From the NCBI RefSeq assembly GCF_027580225.2, contig NC_073360.2:11648501-11712500 (forward strand): a DNA stretch of 64,000 nt, given 5' to 3'. Within the stretch, counting starts at the first letter, position 1. Every line of letters begins with the position of its first letter. The position numbers and the translations under genes were made by a program. The stretch comes from Misgurnus anguillicaudatus (taxonomy: Eukaryota > Chordata > Actinopteri > Cypriniformes > Cobitidae). The notes below the pieces were generated by a model, which was not told the origin of the DNA, made no database searches, and worked only from the letters and a program-made list of their open reading frames with translations. This document shows, one piece after another, positions 1 through 11,085 of the stretch.

Positions 1-265
1 AAAACAGCATAGACCATCATAATTCCCATGCTGGTCCATGCTGGTTTGGTGCTGGTTTAGCTGGTGGTTATCAGCATACCAGCACCAAAACACAACATAT
101 GCTGGTCTTGCTGGTATGACCAGCATGGGATGCTGGTATGCTGATGACCACCAGCTAAACCAGCACCAAACCAGCATAGACCAGCATAATTCCCATGGTG
201 GTCACCAGCAAACCAGCACCCAAACACAACATATGCTGGTCTCGTTGGTATGCTGTTTTTTCCAG
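1..265. repeat. CTGGT/ACCAG tandem-plus-inverted repeat
   Basis: The stretch is built from the words CTGGT and ACCAG. A block around 77-120 recurs around 205-253 as a direct repeat, and the block at about 45-85 returns as its reverse complement at about 132-175, so the unit is both tandem and foldback. The right edge ends in CCAGCAGGGTA. A related fragment lies at 31674-31746 and ends the same way (CAGCAGGGT). It is probably the end of a teleost palindromic MITE. The superfamily is not identifiable from sequence alone. Apparent ORFs here are repeat artefacts. Confidence 0.75.
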
Positions 266-373
266 CAGGGTACGCTGAACTGAGAACAGTGAATGGGCAA
301 CCATTACAAACTGACCACAACTATCACCCTTGCATGACTAATTTTGAGGCAAACCAGTTTCTATGCTATAATT

Positions 374-1132
374 CAGTAATTCTCAAAGTGTGGTCCGCGG
401 ACCACTAGTGGTCCGCCAAACCCCCCCCCCCAGTGGTCCGCCAAAAGAAGACCTAAACTAGGCAAGTGTTTATACAATCATCACTTATTTAAGTAGATTT
501 TTAATGCACTTGGAAAACTGTGATATCAGTTCTTGCCATTCTGTTTTAATAACGTAAAAATGGATCGGTGGCTAAACCAAAGAGGAGTCAAAAGAAGGAT
601 CAAGCGTCAACTGAAAGCAGCTAAAATCCACAGATCTATTAGTTTTGTAATGTACTCGTTTTTGTTTCATCTGTAAAATCCCTGTAATTTCAGTGATTTT
701 GGATATTAAGGGGAACATTTTTTTAGCATTTTACTGTTACCATTGTTACAACCATAAACTTCATATACCCACCACCTCAGTTTTAAACTAATGGCTCTTT
801 GGAATGACATTAAGTGGAACCTCGGCTGTTATAGTATGTTTAATTGCAGTTTTTTTCACATGTGCAGTTTGTTGTTTATATTAAGCTGCAACTCATTTCA
901 CATTTACTTTTTCAAATGAAATAAAATTCATATAATAATTTCTGAACATAGCATTGCATTTGTGTTTAAAACATTAGTTTTTGACTTGAAAGTTGCATAT
1001 TAAACTTAAATTTAGCTAATCCTTCCTTGTTGTTTTTGGGGGATGTGTTAGAGTGGGATTCTGTTAGGTGGTCCTCAGAAAAAAATTGGAAGATAAAGTG
1101 GTCCTTGGGCTGAAAAAGTTTGAGAAACACTG
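374..1132. mobile_element. hAT-type non-autonomous transposon with perfect 8-bp TSD
   Basis: The 759-bp element starts CAGTAATTCTCAAA and ends TTTGAGAAACACTG, which are inverted repeats matching at 12 of 14 positions. It is flanked by identical 8-bp duplications CTATAATT at 366-373 and 1133-1140, the hallmark of hAT insertion. Subterminal GTGGTCC words occur near both ends. It contains a poly-C run at about 421-432 and only a 38-codon remnant of coding sequence, so it cannot mobilise itself. Confidence 0.88.
560..676 (+). pseudogene. possible hAT transposase N-terminal remnant
   Basis: A 38-codon ORF inside the hAT element begins MDRWLNQRGVKRR and runs into unrelated sequence and a stop. Transposases and domesticated proteins of this hAT branch (ZBED5/FAM200 type) often open with MDRF/MDKWL-like residues followed by basic residues, so this may be the transposase start left after internal deletion. 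The match is very short and the call is tentative. Confidence 0.35.
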
Positions 1133-1140
1133 CTATAATT

Positions 1141-3340
1141 GACACTGTGAACTAGCATAGCAATTAGCAATTGTTTACATTGTCAACTAACATAGCCCTA
1201 TGGAAAAATATCCTTTCGAATGCTATAGGTACCAACGTTTGACATTTTTTGCCAGTTTGATATTTCGCAGATTTCATCAGGAACAATTGTATTTTCAAAT
1301 AATGCTTTCTATCGCACTGTTTTTCCCACATTCGTCATTGGCTTTTGCTTCAGTTTTAAATATTACTTTTACTTACTGAAAAAGACTTCCTGGAAATGTT
1401 CTACTAGTATGTGACTGTCCTTTCATTGTGACTCGCAGGCACATAATTTAGCTGTAACCTTTACCAATTCATTCATTTCAATCTGGCCTTTAAGCGCAAC
1501 TCTAGCAATGATAATGCGGGAAATAAAAAGCGGCAAACGTGCGGGGCGTTAAGCGTTCCCGTGGGAGCCGGCGAGGTATTTGTATGAGGTTTCTCCGGCT
1601 CTTGGAATTGTGTTCGCCGTTGTCACTGTAAATGGCCTTGGGCATCGGCCATTACTTACAGCTCATTCTTCATTAATAATACAGAGATGTTGAATTATTC
1701 ACATGCCGTTGGCCACAGGTGAGGAGGACAGCATGGGGTGACATTGAGCAGACTGTCACATCACGTAGTCGAGGATGTTGTGGGTTGAAAACTGCTGCTC
1801 TGCTTGACATCGGTTCTGGGCAAGCTTATAATATCAGCTGACTTTTCCCCTGGGGTAACAATAAGGACAGAAATAGCATGTTGTTAGTGTCGCTTGCTAT
1901 GAATCGCTATTAATATTGCTTATATTTATGGATTCGATAAGCTTTTTAACCCTTAGTGTTAAACATGAGTACTATAGTAGTGACACTTAGCATACTTGCA
2001 GCCAGAAAATGGAAAAATCTTTGTTACTGTTTGAATACTAGTCATTAAAATGTGTTTGGAACAAGATATGATGTGAGTTTTATGAGGTGGTTTTGCTGCC
2101 GGAAAATGTACTGATACATAAACATCACACTCATATTCAGGGATCTGTAATGTCCTAATATGAAACACATTGAGATTTTCTATCTTCTCTGCTCCAGACT
2201 CTCTATGTTATCAAGGCTGAGAGGATCTCCTAAAGTGGACACCGGCCGACTGCTGATTTCTGTTACTCTAGCAGGTCGTGTCTCCAGGGAAAGCTCCAAA
2301 ATCCTGCAACATTGCAAAAAGTTTGAGGAACAGCAACCTATGTTTAGTTTTTTTTACATGCGGTCTCTAGCCAGCTTTATTTGCGAATACTGCACCAGGG
2401 ATCCGCATTGTTTTTTACGCCAGCATCATCGACATCTTGTAGGAATTAAATACCAAAACCTGTTAAGCAATTTCTGCACAAAAAGCTTTTCTGCGCTTCC
2501 CTGATAGATTCTTGTTTTACCCCTTTGGCTCGGGAATGATGGGTTACTTTTTGACGTGGGGTCAGTTGCAGCCAAAGAGCCCAGGGGACTCTGAGTGTTT
2601 CGCAATGTGAGGTATGAATCCACAGCTCGCCCGGTGAGCTCACTGGAGGGCGAGTCTATAGAGTGCCTCTTTCTCTTTGCTTTGGAGGACAAACCCTTTC
2701 TCATGGTTGGTTAGACTAATCACCGTGGGGACCGACTCCCTCCCCCCCTTCTCCTCGCGTCGCCCGCAGGCAGGTATCAGAAATAGGCCCTGCCAGGAGA
2801 AGCACTGGAGAGAAACAGAGAGATGAATGCACGAGAAGGGATTTCAGTCTCCAAGAACATGGGATGGAGAGATGGTGAAAGAGATACTGTGGTTAACAGA
2901 GCCCACCGCAGCGCACCAGAGGAACATCCAGAAGTGGAGTCCTGCTAATTGCCATTGTACACTCATTTGAATACTTTTCTGTTGTGTGGTAGAGTCTCAC
3001 GATCACATTACACATCTATACAAAAAGACAAAAAGAAATCTCCAATTATTTTTTTGCATTTAGGGAAATAAAGCGTATTTTTAGGACTATTAACATTTTG
3101 TGCATTGTGAATTTTATTAGTGACAATTAAGCGTATGTTTCTTCACAGTTCTTGTAATTGGCGCAGTATGCATTTGGATACCAATGAGTTACTTTCGTTT
3201 ATTAAAAAACAAAAATACATTGTTACAGTTATTTTAATTAAAAGCAACTTTAATTAAAATACAGCAATACTACCCTAAAGTAAACTACTTTTAGGTTTTA
3301 AATAATAATTCAGGTTTTTATTTGAACTAAAGTCAAGACA
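1141..3340. other. intronic/upstream DNA, no gene recognised
   Basis: There are no splice-flanked ORFs with recognisable residues. Short ORFs at 2160-2504 and 2426-2704 overlap on opposite strands and lack any motif. About 1500-1700 and 2470-2960 are less AT-rich than the surroundings and carry no obvious transposon ends, so they could include conserved non-coding DNA, but nothing in the sequence proves this. Confidence 0.4.
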
Positions 3341-3500
3341 TTGGGTCTCATTCATTAAGCATGCGTACGCACAAATTTGTGCGTGAGATGTACGTATGTT
3401 TTCAAACAAATCATGATTTAACAAAAACGTTCGTATTAAAATTTCTTCGAAATGTACGCAAAAATTCAAGAAAACCTAAAACCATTCTTACGCAATAATC
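3341..3500. repeat. end of a GCGTACGCA-type repeat
   Basis: This begins TCTCATTCATTAAGCATGCG and continues with GTACGCAC words, a terminal motif I associate with a widespread teleost DNA repeat. It is followed at 3520-3690 by a TA-rich low-complexity stretch. I did not find the opposite terminus, so this is probably a fragment. Confidence 0.4.
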
Positions 3501-4161
3501 ACGTATGCTATAATAAAATCAAAAAGGTTATAATTATAATGTTTATAATAATCTTGATATATAAAATTTACATGATTATATTTTATATTATAATATTTTC
3601 TGTATTATATATTATTATACATAATCTACATTGTTATTATATACGTTATATTATACATTATTATAGCCTACTTATTTTTTCTACACATATGCACGTAATG
3701 ACAAATCTTCACGCTTTCCTTCCTCACTTTTTAAATCTCTATGAAAGCGTCTGCTCAATTTCTAATGTAAACGTCATTTAAATGTAATGATCACTTGATC
3801 TCCTGTCTGTTTTATTTTAGATACAAATGTGCATCTCTGTCATATTAATTAAATGTCATATTTGTTAACGCATCCAATACTTATTTGATATTCCACTGGT
3901 CGGTGGACAGCACTGGCTTCCTCCAGCGACAGCAAAACCTACCAAATAAAAAATGCTAAGCAAATTGAGACTTTACCGATAATAAATACGATCATGGATT
4001 TCTTTTTTCGAGCTCTTCAAACTGCTCTAAAATTTTTCGTGGACTAGCGCTGCGGAAAACCCTTATATGGGGCTGGTTTGGGTGTGTTTTATGCAAATTA
4101 CCAACCTTGTGCACGTGGCCGCTCATGTTGAACACTCGTACGTAAGAACAAGTATAACTGT

Positions 4162-4433
4162 GGGTTCACACCAGACGCGAGTTCAACGATTTTCGCGAGT
4201 AGATTACAAACAAAGTCAATGCAAAGACGCAATCAGACGCGTCCTCGCGAGGGGTGACGCGAATGATGCAATATGGGCGGCGCGTTTGCCGTGAAAACAC
4301 ACGCTATTCGCCTCAAACCCGTCTTTGACCAAGTTGAAAATATTGAACTTGAGCGAAAAATTCGAATGACACGAAGTTAAATCCCACAAGTAATCTAGAG
4401 CGAGGAGCGCTATGCCCCATATTTGGTGTGTAT
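4162..4433 (-). repeat. GCG-rich terminal-repeat element (family of 10.56-11.08 kb)
   Basis: The sequence runs from GGGTTCACACCAGACGCG to TTTGGTGTGTATGC. Read in reverse it matches the copies at 10562-10858 and 10851-11085. Shared blocks are the 'ctcgctctagattact', 'ttcaacttg' and 'aggcgaatagtgtg' motifs. It has CpG-rich ends and no coding capacity, and looks like a non-autonomous DNA transposon. Confidence 0.6.
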
Positions 4434-6886
4434 GCAGAATAAGAACAAACTCATGTGTTTTGTGAATTAGGCGAAAGTTTTCGCGAGAAGTTCAAGTGTG
4501 CCTATAAATACAAAAACATACGCAATTATTAATGAATTTCCAATATATTTCCAAATCATGTTGCAATTCCAAAAATCTCCTGATTTACAGTATAAAGGGT
4601 CAAATATGAATATTGAAACCTTCCTCATGAGATATAGTACAAAAAAGGTTTGGTTATGGGGCATATTGTGCAATAAATCTTTAAAAGAAATAAAAGGGTT
4701 TTTATTGGCTGCTGTCACTTTAAGACCTATTGCATGACTCCAATAAATCCGATTTCTTTCCTGGTTTTCATCGACTGTGTTTACAAGAATACTTGTTGAG
4801 ACTGTGGTATATCAGTAAATATTAAAATGGAAGAAAGGGCTCACTAGGTACAGAGATCGACAGTTTAAGGAAAATATCATTTTATTCCTTTTGTCTTTGT
4901 GATAAAATATGACCTAGATATTTCTTGAAGGATGAGCTTTATCCAGACAGCGTGTGACACGGAGGAATTTCCCAAAGCAAATCTAACGTAAACCGTGAAA
5001 AAGCAATTGCTATTTCACATGGAAAAAATCCAATAAAGCGTAATTAGCTAATTCATGTTTCTTTGATTAAGGTGATGTGTCAAGCACGACTATTAATAAT
5101 TCACAGACAGCCTTGGGAATCTGTCTTTGTACCACGCAGCATTGATCCTCTTTATGGCTTTGTCATTTATCGAGTTCTCTTTCTTCGTCGCTCACACTAA
5201 TTCCCATACTCGAAATTCCAAAATCGGATCAAGTAGTATTCGATCAGGGACATTCATTGGTATTCCTCACTGGACGTGGCAAACGTTATCCACGTACAGC
5301 GAGGAGAATCTTATCATGAAGTCTGACTTCGTCAACACTATTAGATTTCGACACTGTGTGGAGACTCACAGATTAATAACTTCCATGTCCGCAGGGGGGT
5401 TTGGGGGGCTGGCTAAAGCGAAAGAATGAGAGAGATTAATGAGTTTGAAAATCAGTGACTCCTTCGTTAAACTCTAGACCAATGTGCCAATTCACAGTGG
5501 GTTGAGCAATGCGGGGGGGTTCGGGAACGAGAGCCGTGATTTGTGCTGGGTCAAGAGTATTTAACTGCCAGTGTGGGTGTAACTCTTTAACAGATATACA
5601 AGCTTTTTTAACCGATAGGACATCCAAGTACATAAAAAATTGGTTGCAGTGTTCTCCAAATAACTGTTTGGAGAATTAAATGACAATACACAGTGTAATA
5701 CATAGCAACATATTTCTGGCTTTCCCAGCGGTGCTGCTTCGGTTTTGCTTTGGCACGTAAGGGGCTTCAAGGTTATTTAAAAAAAGTCATTTAAGATGTA
5801 TTGCTTTTGTATAGTAGTTTTGTGGGAAGCTATTCACAACTTTTTGAGATCACTTTGAGATCAAGTTCATTTGCTGAGATAGCAATGAGATTCGTTGGAC
5901 AACAAATAGATTTGCTTAGGTAGGTGCCAGGCCGTTACCATATCTTAAACATTGGGGGACCAAAAGATTTAGGGCTATATGTATGTATATTTTAAAAAAA
6001 TCAAATATTGGGGGGTCAATTGGGCTGTTTCTGATTTTTAGAGGGGTGGCAGGGCCCCCTATATTTACTTAAATATATTAAGTTAATGCCCTGCTTTTAA
6101 ACAAAAGGACAGAGGAGTCGGTTTCTTGAGCTACTGTATGCAAAAGCAAATTTTAAGCAATAAAACTTTCTTCTGGAAGGTACATTGTGTATATTTTTAT
6201 TTGAGGTAGCTAAACTAAACTCTTCTCACTGTTTGCCAACTAACTTTTAAAAAACTTCATTCAATTTGTGCAGAGTCCTTCTTTTACTTTAGCGTCGTTG
6301 TGTCACATGCAAATAAACTGCACTTTTTACCCTACATTTGACTGTATGTTGTCAAAGTTGGGAAAAGTTGTCAAGAAGCGTTCCCGGTAAATTATTCATG
6401 AACTGGAATATATTGCCTGGAAGTAGAAAAATGCAGAAGCATTTATGGGGGATTTTTCTGTCATTTTCCATCGCGTAACTAAAATTGTTTCAGTGTCATT
6501 TCAGTTCTTAGTCTCACCTCACGACGCTTATGTTCCATATTCATGCTGACAATGAAGGGTTGTATACGATTATTATTCAGCTGGGTCTGTAAAGAAGTCT
6601 ATACAGATGGTGCATGCTATAAAATTGTCTTTTACGCTCCTCATCAAGGCGATGTTTATGGCAGGCTGCTTGCAAAGCAGAAGGTCAGGCATAATGAAAG
6701 TATTAAGCTTATGCATTCAAACATGAGCAAACTTTAAAAGAGAGGACAACATATTACATTTGGAAAAAGCACTACGCTTTAACCGCGGCTGGCAGTCAAT
6801 TAAATAGTTTCAGTTAAATGCATAATGAATGATTGCTTATTCATTCAATTAATGCAATTAATCACAATCTAATTAAAGTTAATATG

Positions 6887-6889
<3 letters not shown>
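4434..6889. other. non-coding stretch, nothing nameable
   Basis: Only scattered short ORFs without motifs occur. A fragment at about 5930-6080 (GGGGGACCAAAAG, GGGGGGTCAATTGGG) looks like an old repeat piece. No exon with cadm2 similarity was found, including a signal-peptide exon. Confidence 0.4.

Positions 6890-6955
<66 letters not shown>
6890..6955. repeat. (AT)n microsatellite
   Basis: Uninterrupted AT dinucleotide array of about 66 bp, abutting the terminus of a Tc1 fragment. Confidence 0.95.
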
Positions 6956-6958
<3 letters not shown>

Positions 6959-6960
6959 TA

Positions 6961-7099
6961 CACACTCACCTAAAGGATTATTAGGAACACCATACTAATA
7001 CTGTGTTTGACCTTTTTTTCTAAATGTTGGTCCATATTGATAGGATAGCATCTTGCAGTTGATGGAGATTTGTGGGATGCACATCCAGGGCACGAAGCT
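6961..7099 (-). mobile_element. Tc1-like transposon end fragment
   Basis: The fragment carries the terminal motif CACTCACCTAAAGGATTATT and the following block found in the better copy at 25111-25649. It has an internal deletion after TGTGTTTGACC and is cut off after GGCACGAAGC. It retains only the inverted terminal repeat and a few codons of the transposase C-terminus on the minus strand. Confidence 0.8.
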
Positions 7100-7175
7100 A
7101 AATTATATGAGAAAAATATGAGATTTTCAGGAAAAAAAATGTACAACTTGCAACTTCTTATTCTCAACACAGCAT

Positions 7176-7332
7176 TGGGTCAAAAAAGGACAAACCCAGC
7201 CGTTGGGTCAAATTAACCCAGAAAATGTTTATATTTGACCCGACAGTGGGTTTAGACAACCCAGCATGGGTTAAATTGCAACCCAGCAGGTCGGCTTCCT
7301 CCCTTTTTGACCCAACCCAGCATTTTTTTAAC
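7176..7332. repeat. AACCCAGC palindromic MITE
   Basis: Composed of GGGTCAAA, AACCCAGC and GCTGGGTT words in both orientations. It starts ATTGGGTCAAAAAAGGAC and ends TTTTGACCCAACCCAGC, so the ends are inverted repeats. Relatives occur at 13507-13625, 42885-42975, 43861-44240 and 57257-57300. The right end lies about 125 bp before the candidate cadm2 microexon. Confidence 0.7.
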
Positions 7333-7458
7333 TTTGCTGCTTCATGTTGTAATGCCTTAAGACCCGTTTAATCACTTTATTAATCTCTCTTTTTCTTTCT
7401 CTCCCTCTTTCCTCATCCTTGTTTCTCATCTTCACACTTCTCCATTTTATGCTCTCAG

Positions 7459-7485
7459 ATGCCGCAACGAAAAACAAAGTGAAAG
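7459..7485 (+). CDS. cadm2 alternatively spliced 27-nt microexon (candidate)
   Basis: A pyrimidine-rich tract from about 7380 ends in CTCTCAG. It is followed by 27 nt and then the strong donor GTGAGT. Read in phase 1 the insert encodes (D/x)AATKNKVK and ends with the first base of a glycine codon, which the downstream exon at 30128 completes (G|GC AGC CAA). From memory, one human CADM2 isoform carries AAASKNKVK at exactly this place, directly before GSQGQFP, so the match is both in sequence and in position. The segment lies between the signal peptide and the first Ig domain, an extracellular N-terminal extension in a synaptic adhesion protein. Length is a multiple of three with phase 1 at both ends, so inclusion is optional. 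It is basic (three Lys) with no Cys and no sequon. It is too short for ORF scans. Chance pseudo-splice sites are the alternative. Confidence 0.78.
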
Positions 7486-8989
7486 GTGAGTTATCTTCTC
7501 TGTCTTTGTGGCCGGATGATTTATGTTGAACACAACTCCCAATAAACAATGTGCCGTCCGGCCCCCTCTTATCTCCCAAAGGAGCTTGGGATGCATTTAC
7601 ATAGCCTCTGCCTGTGAGAAAGCAAACTTGGATCTTTTGATAAATTGGTCCAAGGAATATCCATTATGAGCTGAATCCGCTTTACATGCATCCTGAGTTT
7701 ATAACAAACCTGGACAAAACGGTGAGGAGGCAGATGCCGATGTTGGATTTTGTGCAGGGTTTGGTCACTATTGTTGATGCATTATAACACTTTCAGTTGG
7801 AAATGTTGTTTCCCTGTAGCGAACAACAAACAGACCACCCATAAGAAATAAAAATAAGATCTCTTTAATATCTCAGTTGTTTCTCTTGGACAACAATGAG
7901 ATGAAGTAGAAAGAAAATGAAGGCTTTTGCTTACAGTAAGTCTCCTTCATCTCAAATGTTTCTGCTGATAAAAAGGATCACATTAATGGGGTATGAAATT
8001 ATATATGCAAGGAATAATTGATGACGGGCCGTTGAATTATACGAAAATAATGCACATCCAAGGTGGTAATGTATTGGGATCTGTGTACAGTGTCACAACC
8101 AGATTTTTATTACCGTGCAAACATTGGTGTACACAGACGACTCAAATGAACTGTGCTTTGCAAGGCTGTGCGTTCGACTGTGCATGTCCACTTGCGTACA
8201 CTTTCTCAGGTTTGTATAACTCACTATACTCCAGGCTTTAACAAATACATTTAGCAAATAATTCATAGTTATATGCTATCATATAATGGATAACTAATGA
8301 AAGTTTGTTAGCATTAAATATCCCAGAACTGCTGGCAGGCAAACACAGAAAGAGTTGCAGAAGTCAAGCGGTGAAATGACTTTGCCCTAAATGAGCAGCT
8401 AAGCAGAAAGGTGGTAGAGAAAGGGTTTTATTTTTCCTGAAATGGAATGGCATGAAGCCCGGGACAGCTGGTGATCTGGGATGACAGCAAACTGCTTCAC
8501 CTTCAGCTGAGATTTGAGACCGTGAGGGATTTGGTGAGAAAAGTCAGGAAAGTATTAACTTGGAGGAAGGAAAAAGAGGAATTTGGGGTTGTGTGGGTGG
8601 ACGTGGTTTGATGTGTCAAGTGGCACACAAAGATTCGTAGATTGTTGGCAGATGAAAAACAGACTGCACCCGTGTAACTGGGGAGGTAAACGGGTGTCCA
8701 CATTGACAGCAACTTACAGCGACAAAATAACCGGAAGTTTCATTTTCGACGGGAGTTGGTGATTTAAGATGAAATGAGCAACACAGACTACTGGTGATTT
8801 GACAAAGTTGAGAGTTCAACTTTTTATGGAAGAGAAAGGCATTTGGTTACTATTGTACCAACGGGAGTGCAGACAATGAAGCTCACATCATCTGCCACCC
8901 GATAAAATTGGATACGGGAGTCGAGTAACAACACCTACTACAAGGATCAAACTGTACAGCGACGTGTTTATGCCCTTTATAGAGATTGT
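7486..8989. other. intron, no gene recognised
   Basis: This is the start of the 22.6-kb intron between the microexon and the first Ig exon. A piece at about 8000-8080 (AATAATTGATGACGGGCCG) resembles a common teleost repeat core. The short ORFs on both strands between 7990 and 8820 carry no motif. Confidence 0.45.
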
Positions 8990-9274
8990 TCAACTACCTC
9001 ATTCCAAACCCGTATGACATACTTTCCCCTGTGGAACACAAAAGGTGAATATTATTATGGAAATACCTGGCTGCACATTTAATGATGCTTTTTGCTTGGA
9101 GCTTGACAGCCACAGCCCTCATTTACTTTCATTATATAGAAGAGAGCGCAGGATTTTCTTCAGGAAAAGTCTCTTTTTGTGTTCCATGGGAGAAAGTCAT
9201 TCGGTTTAGCAGTGACATGAAGGTCAGTAAATGATGACTGAAGTTTCATTTTTGGATGAATTGTCCCTTTAAAT
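8990..9274. repeat. right end of a TTAA-type (Kolobok-like) element
   Basis: Contains the block GTTCCATGGGAGAAAGTCAT, then GGTCAGTAAATGATGACTGA, and ends TGTCCCTTTAA. That end is the reverse complement of the AAAGGGAYAGTTCACC termini seen at 25785, 26189 and 50471. The left end is not preserved. Confidence 0.55.
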
Positions 9275-10027
9275 GGATACTTCTGAAAATATCAAAATTA
9301 CCCCATGGTTTTCTCCCCCAAGCAATCCAAGATACATATATCCACCATCTTTCAGACAAACACATTTGGAGTTATTTTAGTAAATGTCCTTGCTCTTCCA
9401 AGCTTAATGGTAGAAAACAGGAATCAGGGAACAACTTCTGACTTTAAACCCCAAAAAGGTCCACTTATAAAGGTCTTTTGGGGGTAATCGGTGTGATATT
9501 GTAAGAAAAATTTTCATATTTTGTTCATATAACTGTAATAACTAGCTTGCGGTAATGTTGCCAACCGCATTCTACAACCGAATGAACAACCGCAAAATCC
9601 AGGTAGTGACAACCGCATTTACAGAAACTCTGTGTGTAACCAAACTGAGCAACTAGTAGTTAATAAAGTGTTTAAACGTGTATCATGGACATTACAGTTC
9701 TTTCTTCTGAAAAAATAGAAGGGGAAAAGTCTTCTGTATGTGAAGTGTTGAAAATGACAGAGGCACAAGCGTTTGCTAGTGTTGCCAGATCTTGAACAAG
9801 AAAAATCCAATAATAAACCGAAATATATCCAAATGCTTTTCCTCAAAGATCAAAATATTCGTGCGGGCATGTTCACACTTTAATAACACCAAAAACTTGA
9901 GCGCTTCATTAGCCAAAAGCCATAAGCGGTTAAGTGCCAAAATGGTAGTTGAGTACAAAAAAGACGAGGACCTGGCAACACTGCAAGACAGCACCAGCCG
10001 CGGTAGAGGCATCAAGCACGAGTGATT

Positions 10028-10411
10028 TCAATGTTAAGTCAATCTTAAGACGCGTTGACGCGCATCTGGAGGTCTTGCGCGCGAATGAGGCGTTTAGCGC
10101 GGCATAGTAGATGTGATTCCATCTCATTTGTGCGTCTAGTTCGTGCGAATTGAGGGTTTCCGCGGCAATCGCGCGTGTTGAAAAATTTGAACTTTGGTGG
10201 AAAAACGTGCCGCGTTAACCAATCAGGAGCTTGCGAGCGGAGTCGCAGAAGCCCCTCCCATGACGCGAATTTCCATGTGAATGTCTCGATGACTAGAATT
10301 TCATGTGTTGCTTTTACACGCAAATGAAGCGAGTAAACTCAAAATGTTCAAGTGGCAAACTAGACGCGGTAGACGCGAATTTGACGCCTAAAACGCAGCT
10401 GGTGTGAACCC
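10028..10411. repeat. GACGCG-rich DNA-transposon fragment
   Basis: Ends in AAACGCAGCTGGTGTGAACC and is full of GACGCGAAT and GACGCGTTGACGCG words, like the start of the 4162-4433 repeat (GGGTTCACACCAGACGCG). The segment contains 'accaatcaggagc', typical of host-like DNA captured in teleost MITEs. No coding potential. Confidence 0.5.
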
Positions 10412-10561
10412 ATGGTTACAAATGCGTGCAATTCACAATGCCAAGATGGAGGTTTATTGCAAAACATAACGCTGTTAAATTATTTTGGTCAAAGCTGTGA
10501 GTGATAAGCACACGAGACGGCAGAATGTTGCTATTGTTATCTCTTTGTACGAGGCCTTAAG

Positions 10562-10858
10562 CTACATACACACCAAATGCGTAGCATCCCGTTGCTCGCT
10601 CTAGATTACTCTCGTGATTTAACTTTGTGTCATCCAAATTTTTCGCTTGAGTTGAATATTTTCAACTTGCACAAAGTCGCGTTTGAGGCGAATAGTGTGT
10701 GTGTTCGCGGCAATCGCCCCGCCCCAATTCGCGTCATTCGCATCGCCCTGGGAGAAGATGCGTCTGATCACGTCTTTGCATTGATTTTGTATGTAATCTA
10801 CTTGCGCAAATCTGTGAATTTGCTTTGGTGTGCATGCCCCATTATGCTCTGAACACAC
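10562..10858 (+). repeat. ACACCAAA-ended repeat, copy 1 of a tandem pair
   Basis: Starts ACACCAAATGCG and ends TTTGGTGTGCATGCCCC. The inverted ends fit a short non-autonomous DNA element. The body matches 4162-4433 in reverse. The apparent ORFs on both strands across this copy are coincidental. Confidence 0.6.
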
Positions 10859-11085
10859 CAAACGCGGGGAATCGCGTTACTCGCTCTAAATTACTTGCAG
10901 GATTTAGCTTCGTGTCATGCGAATTTTTTGCTCAAGTTAAATATTTTCAACTTGGGCAAAGGCGCATTTGAGGCGAATAGTGCGCATCGCCCCACGCGAA
11001 GACGCGTCTGATCGTGTCTTTGCATTGACATTGTATGTAATCTATTCACACAAATCGTTGAACTTGCATCTGTGTGAACACACAG
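10851..11085 (+). repeat. ACACCAAA-ended repeat, copy 2 of a tandem pair
   Basis: Begins ACACACCAAACGCGGGG immediately after copy 1 and repeats its internal order (TCGCTCTAAATTACT, GAATTTTTTGCTC, AGGCGAATAGTG) with an internal deletion, ending near TGTGAACACAC. The head-to-tail pair sits in the same strand orientation. Confidence 0.6.

Noticed and set aside
1..265. Spaced direct repeats resembling a CRISPR array
   Set aside because: Units are inverted and irregular, spacers are themselves repeat sequence, and the genome is vertebrate.
5127..5429. ORF with a hydrophobic start that could be the missing cadm2 signal-peptide exon
   Set aside because: It starts at TTG rather than ATG, does not resemble the CADM2 leader (MIWK...), and lacks a phase-1 donor after the hydrophobic stretch.
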